Part shown: positions 21,334-31,640 of the stretch, piece by piece
Layout: every line of letters begins with the position of its first letter
Position numbering within the stretch: position 1 is the first letter of the stretch
From: Shinisaurus crocodilurus
Lineage: Eukaryota > Chordata > Lepidosauria > Squamata > Shinisauridae
Direction: 5' to 3'
Length of the DNA: 64,000 nucleotides
NCBI GenBank assembly: GCA_021292165.1
Contig: CM037879.1
Location: 159,805,278 to 159,869,277 of the forward strand
Translations under genes and position numbers: made by a program
The notes under the pieces: model-generated
What the model was told of the DNA's origin: nothing
What the model saw: only the letters and a program-made list of their open reading frames with translations
The model's database searches: none

Positions 21334-21923
21334 TAGAGATGTTAACGTACCTGGGGAGGCTCTCCTCTCCGCGCTGGCCCCCCCTCTGCTCGATTCTCAG
21401 TGGCGCGGGGCGATTCTCTATGCTGCTCGAGCCGCCCGCGCCCGCCGCAACGGTCCTATCGCGTTACTTCCAGCTGGCTGGAAGTGACGAGACGGGACCC
21501 CGTGCTGCGTCTTTTCCGTAGAAACCATATATTTTCTGTTCATGTGTGTCACTTTTCTAGCTTTAGTTAGCTTTAGTTAGCTCCTGTCTTTTGCTTGTTG
21601 ACAAATCTGAAAAACATTGAATAAACTTTAAATAAAAACATTATTATTTTTATTTAAAAGTGTCGCGTCACTTCTGGCCGTTTTAAGCCCTGTTGCCCTG
21701 GTTTCTACGGAAAAGACGCAGCGCGGGGTCACGTCGCGGCAGCACAGGGTCCCGTCACGGCCAGAAGTGATGCAACGGGACTGTCGCGGCGGGCACGGGT
21801 GGCTCGTTGCAGAGAGGCAAGCAGGGCCGGGACCTGGTAAGGCCCGTGAGTTTCGGGCAGGCATGAGTGGGGCCGATTTCAGCCTGCTACGCCCCCCCCC
21901 CGAGGCGAGCGGTTACATCCCTA
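21334..21923. mobile_element. GC-rich hAT-like element with internal inverted arms
   Basis: The left end TAGAGATGTTAACG and the reverse complement of the right end TAGGGATGTAACCG resemble the TAGGGATG termini of hAT elements here. Inside, TCTTTTCCGTAGAAACCA (ending about 21527) is perfectly inverted at 21698-21720, flanked by CpG-rich sequence. The interval between the arms holds a 100 bp segment that also occurs at 25110. No 8 bp target duplication was found. Confidence 0.6.
21528..21627 (+). repeat. 100 bp dispersed segment, copy 1
   Basis: From TATATTTTCTGTTCATGTGT to GAAAAACATTGAATAAACT it is nearly identical to 25110-25204. The only length difference is an extra TTTAGTTAGC step. The AATAAA near its end suggests a transcript-derived or LTR-like origin, unproven. 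Confidence 0.8.
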
Positions 21924-22052
21924 AATACCATACTTTCCTCAATCTAAAAAAAGCTGTGGAAATGGTTGCAAAGCATGGAAGAGGCCCTGGAGGATGACAG
22001 CATCATGTAAAGCACCCACAAACTACTGTGAGGAATTACAGGTGCACAATAC

Positions 22053-22295
22053 ACCAGTGTGGCATAGTGGTGTTGGACTGGGACTCAGGAGATCTGGGTT
22101 CTAGTCCCCGCTCGGCCATGAAACTCACTGGGTGACTTTGGGCCAGTCACGGACTCTCAGCCTAACCTACCTCACAGGTTGTTGTGAGGATAAAATGGAG
22201 AGGAGGAGGAGGAGGATTATGTAAGCCGCCTTGGGTTCCTTTCAGGAAAAAAGGCGGGGTATAAATATAATAAATAAAATAAATAAAAATAAATA
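22053..22295 (+). mobile_element. tRNA-derived SINE (Sauria/Squam type), copy 2
   Basis: Same layout as the copy at 5454: CCAGTGTGGCATAGTGG head with a deletion in the A-box region, GGGTTCTAGTCCC at the B box, and a body ending GGCGGGGTATAAATATAATA with a TAAA-rich tail. Confidence 0.9.
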
Positions 22296-23200
22296 CCTCA
22301 TGTAGAAAAGCTCTATATCAGGGATGCGCAGAAAGTAGATCTGGATCTACTAACAGATCTACGCATGGTGTGCAGTAGATTGACAAGGATTTTGGGCTCC
22401 TAATTATGTTACAATAGCAGGACAAACTGACTCTCCCTCCGAGCCCCAAATTATACTGCTGAAATGAAGAAAGCTTAGGGTAACCGGGGCTGGATTTTGT
22501 GTGTGGAGGGACTGTGAGCTCCATACTGATTTGGTACTCTACTCAAAACAAATTCCTGGGATCAGATTTCTTTAATTCTATGTGTATGGCTTTTGCACCA
22601 GGCTTCCATCAGTGGTTCCAGTAGAAAAGAAAGGGTTGTATTCAATGGCGTCTTTTCACCAGTGGAATGGACACCACTGGGAGATCAGTTCCCTTCCTCC
22701 TTCTGTAGGCCCCTGTGCTTCAAGGTTTGTGGACTGCACCCCACAGATTCATACAGACTCTGCTTCCAAACAAACTTACAAGTTTTTATTTAAATAAAGA
22801 CTCCTATTAAATAATAGTCTTTATTTAAATAAAGACTCCTGAGAGCTCTCTCAGGCTGTGGCTACTCTCTCCTGAGGCCAGAAGCAGTGGGTCTTGCCCT
22901 TAACTACTTCCTGGTTCCTCCCAGGAAGTACAACCCATTCAGGCTGAATTCAGCAGTTCTTTCATATTGTTACACTCCTGCAATCTGCTCCTCGAGGGTT
23001 GGGGATGGGGTGGTGGTGCAGAAAGGAAGAGTGGAAAGGAAAGTCACATTGCGTGCGTGGAAGTCTGCTTGTCTAATGTTGAATTTAGCCCAGTGTAGAT
23101 CTCACAACCCTGATTAGTCTTCTCACCCTGGACTATATCACTCATGTCCCTGCCATAGGAGTTGTTATATGTCTCTGCTTCTGTGATTTCTTGGATGTGT
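22296..23200. other. unassigned; local repeat near 22780-22840
   Basis: TTTATTTAAATAAAGACTCC occurs twice (about 22786 and 22822) around a self-complementary centre. CAGGGATGCGCAGAAAG at 22319 looks like a hAT end, but no partner end was located. Confidence 0.4.
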
Positions 23201-24150
23201 ATTTAGGGAGTTACTTGCTGGGGGACTGGCCATATGATGATAATTATGATGAAGAACCTGGCCATATGATGATAATTACTCCCTCTAATATTGGATTCAG
23301 TTGGTGTGTGCCTAGTTTTGTAGCCAAAAGGGCCCCACCCACAAACAAGGGAATGAAGCATCTGTATACTTGTGTGTGTGTGTGTGTGGACACCCTGAAG
23401 TATGCAGAAATACAAAAAAAATCCATGAATGAGTTAACCCCTCTCAAACTGGACATATGTGGAATATGCATGCATACATTCACATGGAGGGTATTTCATT
23501 TTATTTAGTTAGAATATTGTGGATGATCCCTCTGCTTAATGTGCACTCGAGGCTGTGTACAATGACAACAATACAAAGAATAAAAGACATAAAAATACAA
23601 AAAACAAAAACATTTTTAAAACTGGAGATTAATAATAAAAACAGAGCAGCATTCATTCTTAAAAGCTTGGCGGAACAATAGCATCTTGCCAGCCATTGAT
23701 TCTAATGGAGATGTGGAAGTGGGGGTGGAATTTTGGGATGAAAATGGGTGGGGCTTACATCCTCCTCTCCCAGAGCACCATGGTCCCCATTTGAAGCAGA
23801 GCCACGTGTGCTTACATTGAAGTAAATAAGCCAATTTGAAGAACTGGCCCTGAAGGACACTGAGGCTTTGAGAGATAGGGGAATGAATAAACATGCACAC
23901 AGCCAGCATGAGATTTAACGGACTCACAGATGCTCCCTTACCTCAGGTGTGCCAAAGTCACCCACAGGTGGTATGTGCCTGTCCTGTGGAGCTCAAAAGG
24001 TGCCTCTGAAGCTAGAGGGACTGTTAGGTGCAGGACCTCTTCCTGCCAGCATGCTTGTGTAAACCCTGGTACGTGCAGAAGCACACAACATTTTTAAAAT
24101 TCCTTAACAGGGGGCAGCCCCCTTTTCCACAAGAAAACAAAGAAAAACAG
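23201..24150. other. unassigned
   Basis: CTGGCCATATGATGATAATT is repeated directly at about 23226 and 23259. A (TG)n run lies near 23372-23388. No gene recognised. Confidence 0.45.
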
Positions 24151-24156
24151 GAAATG

Positions 24157-24177
24157 GCGGGCGGGCGGGCGGGCGGG
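24157..24177. repeat. (GGGC)n microsatellite
   Basis: About five tandem GGGC units. Confidence 0.9.
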
Positions 24178-24504
24178 AGAAGAGAATGAATTGGCTGCTT
24201 GAGACCTTCAGCAATTATCGTATCTGGAGAAAAGCATAGTGGTGGCTGGCAGGACCTGAGAGCATATGAAGAACAGGGTGGTGGTGGTGGGGAACCAGAA
24301 AAAAATTGCTCCCCTTTCCCAGTTTCCCCCAGGGATTTTTGGGAAAAAAAAATTGGGGGGTGGGGAATTTCCAGGTTTTCCTGGGGGTTTACCCCTGGTC
24401 CCCCCCAGACTGCCTTCAACATATTATTCAGATGATAACTTGTTTTAGGATGAGAAAAACGGAGGGCTTACGTCAGGAAACATGGAAGCCACATACCATT
24501 TATA

Positions 24505-24560
24505 TTATATTATTTATTTATTTCATTTCTTTTCATTTCTATACCGCCCAGTAGCCAAAC
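24505..24560 (-). repeat. L2-like 3' end fragment
   Basis: TTATTTATTTATTTCATTTC then CTATACCGCCCAGTAGCCAA is the reverse of the L2-like 3' end. Confidence 0.65.
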
Positions 24561-24730
24561 TCACCCATTACATCTTGAATGCTTGAGACTTTTATATTTT
24601 TTTAAAATGAAAAGTGGTATACAATTTTTTGAACTAAAGAAATATTAGGGGATGGGGATATACTGCTGCATTTTGTTGCAGGCCAGGCTCCAGTTGTTGA
24701 TTTTTACACCATCTTTACTGTAAAAGATAG

Positions 24731-24891
24731 GCCTGTGGCTTACGCTGGCTCAGCTTGTCTGAGCATGGAAAGCTAAGCAGGGTCAGGCCTGGTTATTACT
24801 TGGATGAGAGACCCCTCCTCTAGTTTCCTGCATTGAGCAGGGGGTTGGACTCGATAGCCTTGTAGTCCCCTTCCAACTCTATGATCTATGA
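24731..24891 (+). mobile_element. 5S-rRNA-derived SINE with CR1-like tail, copy 1
   Basis: The head aligns with vertebrate 5S rRNA: AGCTTGTCTGAGCATGGAAA, then AGCTAAGCAGGGTCAGGCCT and GGTTATTACTTGGATGAGAG, so it keeps the type 1 polymerase III internal control (A box, intermediate element, C box). After GAGACCCCTCCTCTAGTTTC the sequence switches to the CR1 3' end (TGCATTGAGCAGGGGGTTGG ... CTTCCAACTCTATGATCTAT). The same switch point is found in the copies at 45514 and 56501, so this is a SINE family and not one chance pseudogene. Confidence 0.9.
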
Positions 24892-24949
24892 CAGGATTTG
24901 CTCAGTGTTTATTATCATTTAATCCTAACCAAATCTATTGGTTAGTTTA

Positions 24950-25016
24950 GCATCCTATATAGCTGTGCTCAGTGTGGCTTACTCCCAAATACACTCGCAT
25001 AGGACTGCAGCCTTAG
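24950..25016. repeat. reptile GAGTAAGTCC palindromic element, diverged
   Basis: GCATCCTATATAGCTGTG, GGCTTACTCCCAAATACAC and GCATAGGACTGCAGCC mark a degraded copy. Confidence 0.5.
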
Positions 25017-25109
25017 TATAGTTAAGAATGATGCAATACTATAAATGCTATAATGACATACCATGCATATGTATGGTGGAGAGTCTTTGCTTCATAAGAT
25101 GAGGCACTG

Positions 25110-25204
25110 TATATTTTCTGTTCATGTGTGTCACTTTTCTAGCTTTAGTTAGCTGAGCTCCTGTCTTTTGCTTGTTGACAAATCTGAAAAACATTTAATA
25201 AACT
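25110..25204 (+). repeat. 100 bp dispersed segment, copy 2
   Basis: Nearly identical partner of 21528-21627, 3.6 kb away and in the same orientation. Its flanks differ from those of copy 1, so the repeated unit has defined limits. Confidence 0.8.
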
Positions 25205-25579
25205 GTACTGTACTTTCCCCAGGGACCTCAAGCAACTTCAGCAAATAGTCCGGTTTTATTACTGGGATGGATGTCTTTTTCAATGTGACTTTGCATGTGT
25301 GAGTGCTCCTAAAAGAGATTTGCAAAGCAATGGAGGCTCTTCCACAATGCCATTTTGAGCAATTGCTTTGTAATGGTCTTGCGCATAGCTTGGTGTCTTA
25401 TAGAAACTGTCACAATAACCTTACTGTACTGATCGCTGTGTTGGCTTTCCTGAAATTTGTGATAAGCTTCCTCAGTGCATTAGCGTTTTGTCAACCGGTT
25501 CCCTTGATATCTTTGTAATTAGATGTGTGTGTGTGTGTGTGGGGGGGCTTTCATGTAAATTTCTCGATAGTTTCATTCC

Positions 25580-25785
25580 AGATGAGTAGCCATGTTAGTC
25601 TCTGACAGCAAATGCAGGAAAGAGTCTTGTGGCACCTTAAAGACTAACTAATTTATTGGGACACAAGCTTTCATAGGTAAGAGCTCCACTTTGTCAGACC
25701 TGTCTGTCAGAGTGGGCTCTAGACTACAAAAGCTTATTTCATAATAAATCTGTTACGTCTCTAAGGTGCCACCAGTCTCTTCTTT
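25580..25785 (+). mobile_element. GTCTTGTGGCACCTTAA interspersed element
   Basis: GAGTAGCCATGTTAGTCTCT begins the element, GTCTTGTGGCACCTTAAAGA lies inside, and an inverted TCTAAGGTGCCACCAGTCTC lies near the right end, with an ACACAAGCTTTCATAGG core. The layout is known from reptile genomes as a non-autonomous repeat. Its class is left open. Confidence 0.75.
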
Positions 25786-25808
25786 GTCTTTGATACTTTA
25801 AGGCATCT

Positions 25809-25857
25809 CTCTCTCTCTCTCTCCCCCCCCTCCTTCCTTCCTTCCTTCCTTCCCCCC
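25809..25857. repeat. (CT)n then (CCTT)n microsatellite
   Basis: Pyrimidine tract with (CT)n, C-runs and CCTT units. Confidence 0.9.
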
Positions 25858-25946
25858 TCTCAATCTTGCTCTCTCTTTGCCCGCACAATATCTATCCATA
25901 TGTTCCTTCTTACTTGTCTCACAAGCGGCTGTTTTTATTTGGACTC

Positions 25947-26934
25947 AAGCCCTCTTCAGGCATTCACCGAAAGGGGCTTTACTGTACCTGCGGAGGGAGC
26001 TGGGGAGGTGCACTCTGCCCCTGCCCCCTCCACTCGCAACCGCCCCACATTGACAGAGTGCTGCAACTGCGTTCGAGTGAATGTGGTTACAGAGCCTCAC
26101 ACAATCAGGAACCCTGATAAGTCAGGGTTGCCGGTTGCATGGAGCAGTGGAAGTGCTTTCAGCCAAACATGCTTACTGCGACGACACGGTCCCTTACACT
26201 TTAGGACCAGGCGCATAAACCCTTCTCAGGCTAAGCATCAACACTTAAAAACCTGAGGGGAGGGTCAAATGAAACCTTTCCCCTACTAATGAGGGAAAAG
26301 ATTAATACTGGTTATGAAGGATCTAGCTGTAATTTATGATACTGTGGGTACAAAGGTGTGTGTGTAGATTTAAAAGTAATGCAGGTTAATAACGCCAAGC
26401 TGACATGTAGGATTTGGGTAGCAAACAAAATAAAAGTAAGTTTATTTTAATTCTCAATATCTTAGTTCCAGAAAATAAATTTAAACCCCAAACACTTTGT
26501 AATTAACCTAAGTCCCTATAATTCTAAATACTTTCACTCCTCATACAAGCACTGATTTCTCTCAAAACTCCTAACAAGACACGAATAACCCAACTAACCC
26601 AACTCCCAAACTCTCTAATACTCCCAACACACTCTAACCACTCACTAACTCTCAACTCACATAAAACTAAACTCTGACATCACTCAAACACTCTTTATAT
26701 ACTCCTTCCCCCCTCTCCAAGACATCACAAACCACACCCACTCAGTTCAACATTCTATACTCACTAAATATACTAAAGCAGACATACACCAGGGAACTGA
26801 ATTGTGGGGTTACACCACACTTACACTGTCCTTGCAGGCCCTCCCTGTCAACACAGGGAGGTCAGGACAGGAGTGGAGAGGCTCCCTCCACGGTTACAGT
26901 AAAGCCCTCTTTGGCAAATGCCTGAAGAGGACTT
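25947..26934. mobile_element. TIR-bearing element interrupted by an LTR-like insert
   Basis: The arm 25947-25987 (AAGCCCTCTTCAGGCATTCA ... GGGGCTTTACTGT) is inverted at 26895-26934 (ACAGTAAAGCCCTCTTTGGC ... AAGAGGACTT). Just inside both arms are GGAGGGAG motifs. An LTR-like segment occupies 26406-26780. True outer limits are not certain. Confidence 0.65.
26406..26780 (-). mobile_element. LTR-like segment, strongly strand-asymmetric
   Basis: The 375 bp begins TG and ends CA between GACA repeats (26402-26405, 26781-26784). On the minus strand it has a TATA box (GAGTATATAAAG, 26693-26704) about 250 bases before an AATAAA signal (26441-26446) close to the end, the order of a small LTR. The plus strand is nearly G-free between about 26450 and 26700. 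The 4 bp duplication is short enough to be chance. Confidence 0.55.
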
Positions 26935-27022
26935 CCGTAGTGCAATGTTTTATGTTTCTGAAACTTTTGATACCAGAGCACAGTATTTTCCATTCAGAGT
27001 GAGGGCAATGCTCACATGGATG

Positions 27023-27540
27023 GTCCTAGCTAATTAGAGATCCACAGAATGACATCACAACAGTGCAACACATAGCCAATCAGGTTTGGCTATATACTGA
27101 CATTTCACTAAGGGTAAATGAAGCCCATTCAGAGTGAAGGCAGTGCTTCCTAAATAGGCAATGTATTTTGCCACCCTGCTGAACAATTGCTGAAGGACCC
27201 CTTTTCACTGCTGACAAAAATGTTTATGAAAATCGGATCTGCTCGGGTGAGTTGGAGGAGAAAAGTTGTCCCAAGCAGTTTTATCAAGAAGCATTTAATT
27301 TCCCTTATAAAAAGTTTGTTCAAAATGTGTTGGGAACCAATTCTATTTGAGCAGCTGTCTTTTTGCTGTTCTTGTTCTTTCTGAAAATTGCTCCCCTTTT
27401 CAGCTCAGCCCTATTGCTGAATCACTTTAATTTAAAATCTAAAATGTAAGGATGAGTTTTGAACTCTATTAACTTAATAAGAGTTCTGTCATTTACTTGA
27501 ATGCTCCCAGAACTTCACCACAGGCATCCACAATCATAGC
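27023..27540. other. unassigned
   Basis: CATTCAGAGTGAGGGCAATG and a similar string at 27127 form a short direct repeat. No gene recognised. Confidence 0.4.
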
Positions 27541-27682
27541 TTCAAGAGTTTATCTCCCCCCCCCCCGCATCATTATCTGGAATAATCATTATTATATAAC
27601 AGAGGTGATGTGAATTAGCAAAACAAATTTTCTATAATCAAAGGACAAAAGAATATGCTATTGCAAAGAGTATCTAAGGTGA

Positions 27683-28123
27683 CAATCCTATACAGGCATA
27701 CCTCGGAGGTATTGCGGGCTCAGTTCCAGACCACTGCAATAAAGCGAGTCACACGAATGTTTCGGTTTCCCAGTGCATATAAAAGTTATGTTTACACTAT
27801 ACTGTAGTCTATTAAATGTGCAATAGCATTATGTCTAAAAAACCAATGTACTGTACATACCTTAATTAAAAATACATTATTGCTTAAAAATGCTAACCAT
27901 CATCTGGGCCTTCAGCGAGTCATAATCTTTTTGCTGGTGGAGGGTCTTGCCTCGATGTTGATGGCTGCTGACCTCAATTTGTAAAAAACGCAATATCTGC
28001 TAAGCACAATAACGTGAACCACAATAAAACGAGGTATGCTTGTACACAGTTACCTTGGAATTAGTTCCAATGAACTCAGTGGGGCTTACTGCTGAGTAAA
28101 CTTTTATAGGATTGCACTGTTAA
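27683..28123. repeat. reptile GAGTAAGTCC palindromic element split by the Tigger1-like insert
   Basis: GACAATCCTATA before the insert and CACAGTTACCTTGGAATTAG ... TAGGATTGCACTG after it form one copy once the insert and one TA are taken out. Confidence 0.75.
27693..28042 (+). mobile_element. Tigger1-like deletion derivative (Tc1/mariner, pogo branch)
   Basis: It begins CAGGCATACCTCGGAGGTAT and its right end is the inverse (CGAGGTATGCTTG), with TA on both sides (27691-27692, 28043-28044). The 5' 280 bases follow, nearly base for base as I remember it, the Tigger1 element described from primate genomes. They then jump after GATGTTGATGGCTGCTGA to the Tigger1 3' end (TTTGTAAAAAACGCA...), so about 2 kb with the transposase is missing. 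Removing it rejoins a reptile GAGTAAGTCC element (CAATCCTATA | CACAGTTACC), showing that it sits in squamate DNA. The identification rests on memory of the family and needs a database comparison. Confidence 0.82.
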
Positions 28124-28172
28124 TCTTGTAAATTGAAAGGTAAGGGGAACATAGTGCCAAGAGAGATCATGG

Positions 28173-28204
28173 AGTGTTGTTGTTGTTGTTGTTGTTGTTG
28201 TTGT
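28173..28204. repeat. (GTT)n microsatellite
   Basis: About ten TTG units. Confidence 0.95.
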
Positions 28205-28409
28205 AATTTAAATAAATATGTGTTGTGCATGACATAAAATCAGATAAAGGAGGGACTTATAGGTGTTATGTCCTATGGTTCCAAACCAGTGATTGTCTAT
28301 GTCAGATTGAAAAACATTTAAGTGGCTGTAATACTAGGAATAAATAACTCATGGGATTGTGTAATGGGTTTCATTCCTCCCCCCCCCCGGTAAATCAAGA
28401 TATTTGTCA

Positions 28410-28620
28410 TTAATTTGCATCTTGCTGACACCGTAGCTCAATAACTTCAGGAATAATGCAGATGACAATTCCTTTTCTGTTTTGTTGGAAAAGGCTTAAA
28501 ATCTCTCCCAGTTTTCTGTGGAAAGTCCTTGTGATAATGTCTGAAAATGAAAGTGGCATTTTCAGTCTTTCAGTGGCTGTTATATCTTCCTTAACATATT
28601 TCCGAACTGAACAATCTGTT
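28410..28620. other. repeat-free stretch, candidate conserved non-coding DNA
   Basis: Contains TCATTAATTTGCATCTTGCT (a POU/homeodomain-like cluster) and no transposon signature. Suggestive only. Confidence 0.3.
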
Positions 28621-28629
28621 GTGTCACCG

Positions 28630-29069
28630 TAGGGATGTTGGAGAAATCCGCAACGGACTCATGTGAGTTGGAATTTCTCAGAATCTGACCTGGAGTTTCT
28701 GCAGCAGGCCGGCTTCTGAGTTGCACAGATTCTGCGGACTTGCAGACCATTTTTAAACATTATTTTATGTAAATTTTATGCAAATTTAGTTGTAGAAAAA
28801 TAGGTTAAAAAAACTAAAAAAAAAAAACAAAAACAAAAAACCAAAAATGCCAATTTCCCTATAGGCTAAAATGTGAAAATACCCATTTTTCAGGGATTTG
28901 TGTATTGTTGGGGGATTTGTGCATTTTTGGGAGTGCAGATTTGCACAAATGCATATGAATCTACTTGTGCAAAATCCAATTCTGCCAATGAGTGGACGAT
29001 GGAACAAAATGCACCTGACAATCTGTGGAACATAGACCAGCCAGATTTTACAATGTCCATGCATCCCTA
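28630..29069. mobile_element. hAT-like non-autonomous element
   Basis: TAGGGATGTTGGAGAAAT at the left and, inverted, TAGGGATGCATGGACATT at the right resemble the TAGGGATG termini elsewhere in the window. The interior has GATTTGCACAAATGC motifs like those at 46170-46500. Flanking 8-mers do not match exactly; GTTGTGTC (28618) against GTTGTGTG (29070) would fit only if four extra bases lie at the left end. Confidence 0.55.
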
Positions 29070-29639
29070 GTTGTGTGCTGCTGGCTTCTTGGGCCTCAGC
29101 ATGGTAGTGTCTTTTGTTATGGCTGCCTTTCATGGCTGATCCAATATTCCCCTCTCAAGTCCCTGTGTTACAGCTTGCTGGAATGGCTGCTGATAGTGAT
29201 CACTGAGGGAGGAGACGTCTTTACAGAGGTGGTCTTTCAGCAGGGCTGGTGGACTGGCCCTGCTTCCCCATATCCCCCTCTGTTACAGCCATTATTGGAC
29301 TGAAGTTTTTTTGCTTTGCTCCCTTATTTTGTTTTAATTTAAGCTTCCTTTTTTTAGTGCTTTGGCAAAGTTTGGGGTTCCCCAGAACATGTTGATGCCT
29401 CACTCTTGTTCCTAAGTAGCCCAATTTTGGCTCCATTTCTGTCAGCAGTCATTACCTGAGTTTGCTATTAGAGGAAGTGATTTTGGGTTACATTTTGGGT
29501 TATCTATCTATCCATCCATATTGTCTGCAACAGCCATCTCTTAAGTATGTAAAATAGTTTGTATGTGCCTATTCTATCCTGATCTGTCATGTTGGAAACA
29601 TATATAATGTTCTTTTGCTTGCAATCATAATCCCACTTA

Positions 29640-29705
29640 ACTAGAGAACAAGTTCTATTGAACTTCGTGGAACTTACTTCAGAAGAAACATTCATAGGAT
29701 TTCAC
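29640..29705. repeat. reptile GAGTAAGTCC palindromic element, partial
   Basis: TTCTATTGAACTTCGTGGAA and ATTCATAGGATTTCAC mark the right half of a copy. Confidence 0.45.
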
Positions 29706-30324
29706 AGAACCTCTCTTTCTCAGATGAATGAAACCAGACAAACTGGAAGAAAGATTGCGGTAAGTAGCTAGGAAATTTTGGGGCTAATGGAATAGCTGTA
29801 TCTTTGATGACAGTGTGACAGGGATCCAGAAATGTGGGCAATGAGGTGTTTTATTATGATTTTGGACAGCTGTGGTTATGGCTGTACTGTTTCATAGATG
29901 GCCGACAGATTTAGAAATATGACTCCCATCTTGAGTTTCTGGTGAAAGTTCCTGTATGACTGATTACCATGATGATAAAATCTCAAATCCTCTGTCCTTG
30001 TTTGAACCCAGCCCTTTGTTCTCCACAACACAGAATTTACGTCTGGTGATACCACTTCAGAGAATAAGGCATGCTATGGCTTTCAGAAAGACAGATTGCA
30101 GTAAATTAATCTCTCGGTATTGCTGCTTTATATGGCTTTCTCCTTGTATTGGCAAAGTAATAACTTAGGACAGAAACCAACAGATTAAGAGCCTGTCTTT
30201 TTCTTATAAGCCAACTTTGAAACTGCTCTAGTCAGGAGCAGGCACAAGAACCAAACTACTTCAAGAACTTTAAATCTGAACAATGTCTATTTTATTGACT
30301 GTATTCTCAGGACACTGCTATATT
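29706..30324. other. unassigned
   Basis: No repeat ends or exons recognised. Confidence 0.5.
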
Positions 30325-30332
30325 CTATAAAC

Positions 30333-30646
30333 CAGAGGTGCAGAACCTCAAGGCTGGGGGCCAAATCCAGCACTTCAGGGGTCCCCAGAAGTCCACACCC
30401 CATCCCCTGGCTTCACCCCCTTTCCACCAACCATCGATCATTTGGTGGTTTCCTGACTTTTGTGCTGTTTTTATAAAAGATTGAAATGCCTCTCCTGAGG
30501 CTTTGTTACTGTCAGTATTAAGCTAAAATAGGCTGGTATTTTTTGCTCCACCCCTTTGGCCTTTGTCCCCCCACCTACCACTGGAAGGCATCTCCCGAGA
30601 GCTTTCCTGACCTGTCCCATGGACTGAAAGAGTTTCTGCACCCTTG
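30333..30646. mobile_element. hAT non-autonomous element with perfect 8 bp target duplication
   Basis: Left end CAGAGGTGCAGAACCTC and inverted right end CAAGGGTGCAGAAACTC are bordered by CTATAAAC on both sides (30325-30332, 30647-30654). An exact 8 bp duplication with CAGRGGTG-type ends is diagnostic of hAT. The 314 bp interior carries no transposase. Confidence 0.92.
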
Positions 30647-30698
30647 CTATAAACTAAAGGAGTAGGGTAGGGGGAAATCTATGAATGAGCAGAAAATA

Positions 30699-31640
30699 TT
30701 TTTTTGAAATTATTTTTTATTGTGAAATTTTAACAATGCAAAACAAAACACAACAAAAAAGAAGAAAAAATGTAGCTACATTGATTTGAATATATCCCAG
30801 GTGGTGTCTATACACCATCCGTTCCAATGTTGAAAGCATCATACAGTCTTCAGTCCATTGCATTATAGGAGGTGAGCATTTATCCTTCCAATGTTGTAAT
30901 CATTCTTTTAGCTGTCAAAAGGGCACAGAGAATCCATTTGCACTGACTATGCATTAACTACCCCAAAACAGGTAGATAATTAAAAAGAACATTAGCATAT
31001 ATTATAAAGTGTTCCAATACAAAGTTTATCTGTATAATAAACTCCCCCCCAAAAGAGGCAAATATTGGGCATTGCCAAAACGTATGGTTAAAAGAAACTT
31101 TAGCTGTGTCACCCCTCCAGCAATTAGCTGACTTAGACAAACCCTTATTAAAGTGACATTGTGGCATCCAATAGACATGATGGAACAAGAGTTTTTGCTG
31201 AATAAGGTGTAACCTGAGATCCATAGACACTTCAGATACAGATGCTAAAGTGGCGATCCATTGATTATGCAAAATGGGACAATCCAGTTTCCTATTCCTT
31301 TCCTGCTTAAGACCATGTATATCATATTTATTCACCGATAATAAGTATTTATAAACATGGATCGTGGTTTGATATAACTGATCAGCCTCAATAAGTGTTT
31401 CCAATAGCGAAGGAGACTCTGAAGCTGTAAAAGTGGCAGGACCAAACCTAGATTCTAACAAATGTTGTAATTGCAAGTATTACCATTCTGCCATAGCAGG
31501 CAAATCGTATGTGGCACACAAAGCCAGGGAATGATAAAAACTCATCATCAACAACACCTACTAGTTGATTCAAGGTAAAAATCAACTTATCTGTCCAAGT
31601 CCACCACAAAAACATTTTCTTACCAATTTTTAAATCTGAG
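30699..31640 (-). pseudogene. L1-clade LINE 3' fragment (ORF2 C-terminus)
   Basis: The minus-strand frame 31476-30958 keeps the C-terminal ORF2 pattern: a helical segment ending KLLFHHVYWMP, then CWRGDTAKVSFNHTFWQCPI, the zinc-knuckle-like cysteine/histidine block of vertebrate L1 proteins. Downstream is an A-rich 3' end (TTGTTTTGCATTG ... AATAAAAAAT). The reverse-transcriptase core is absent and the frame breaks upstream of 31476, so it is a dead 5'-truncated copy. Confidence 0.78.

Noticed and set aside
22319..22336. hAT end CAGGGATGCGCAGAAAG
   Set aside because: No matching inverted partner or target duplication was found within the next kilobase.
24731..24840. Functional 5S rRNA gene
   Set aside because: The 5' third is changed and the 3' end is replaced by CR1 sequence; two other copies share the same chimeric structure.
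28622..29077. Exact 8 bp duplication for the hAT-like element at 28630
   Set aside because: TGTCACCG and GTTGTGTG do not match; the alternative GTTGTGTC/GTTGTGTG needs four extra bases at one end, so the element is listed without a claimed duplication.
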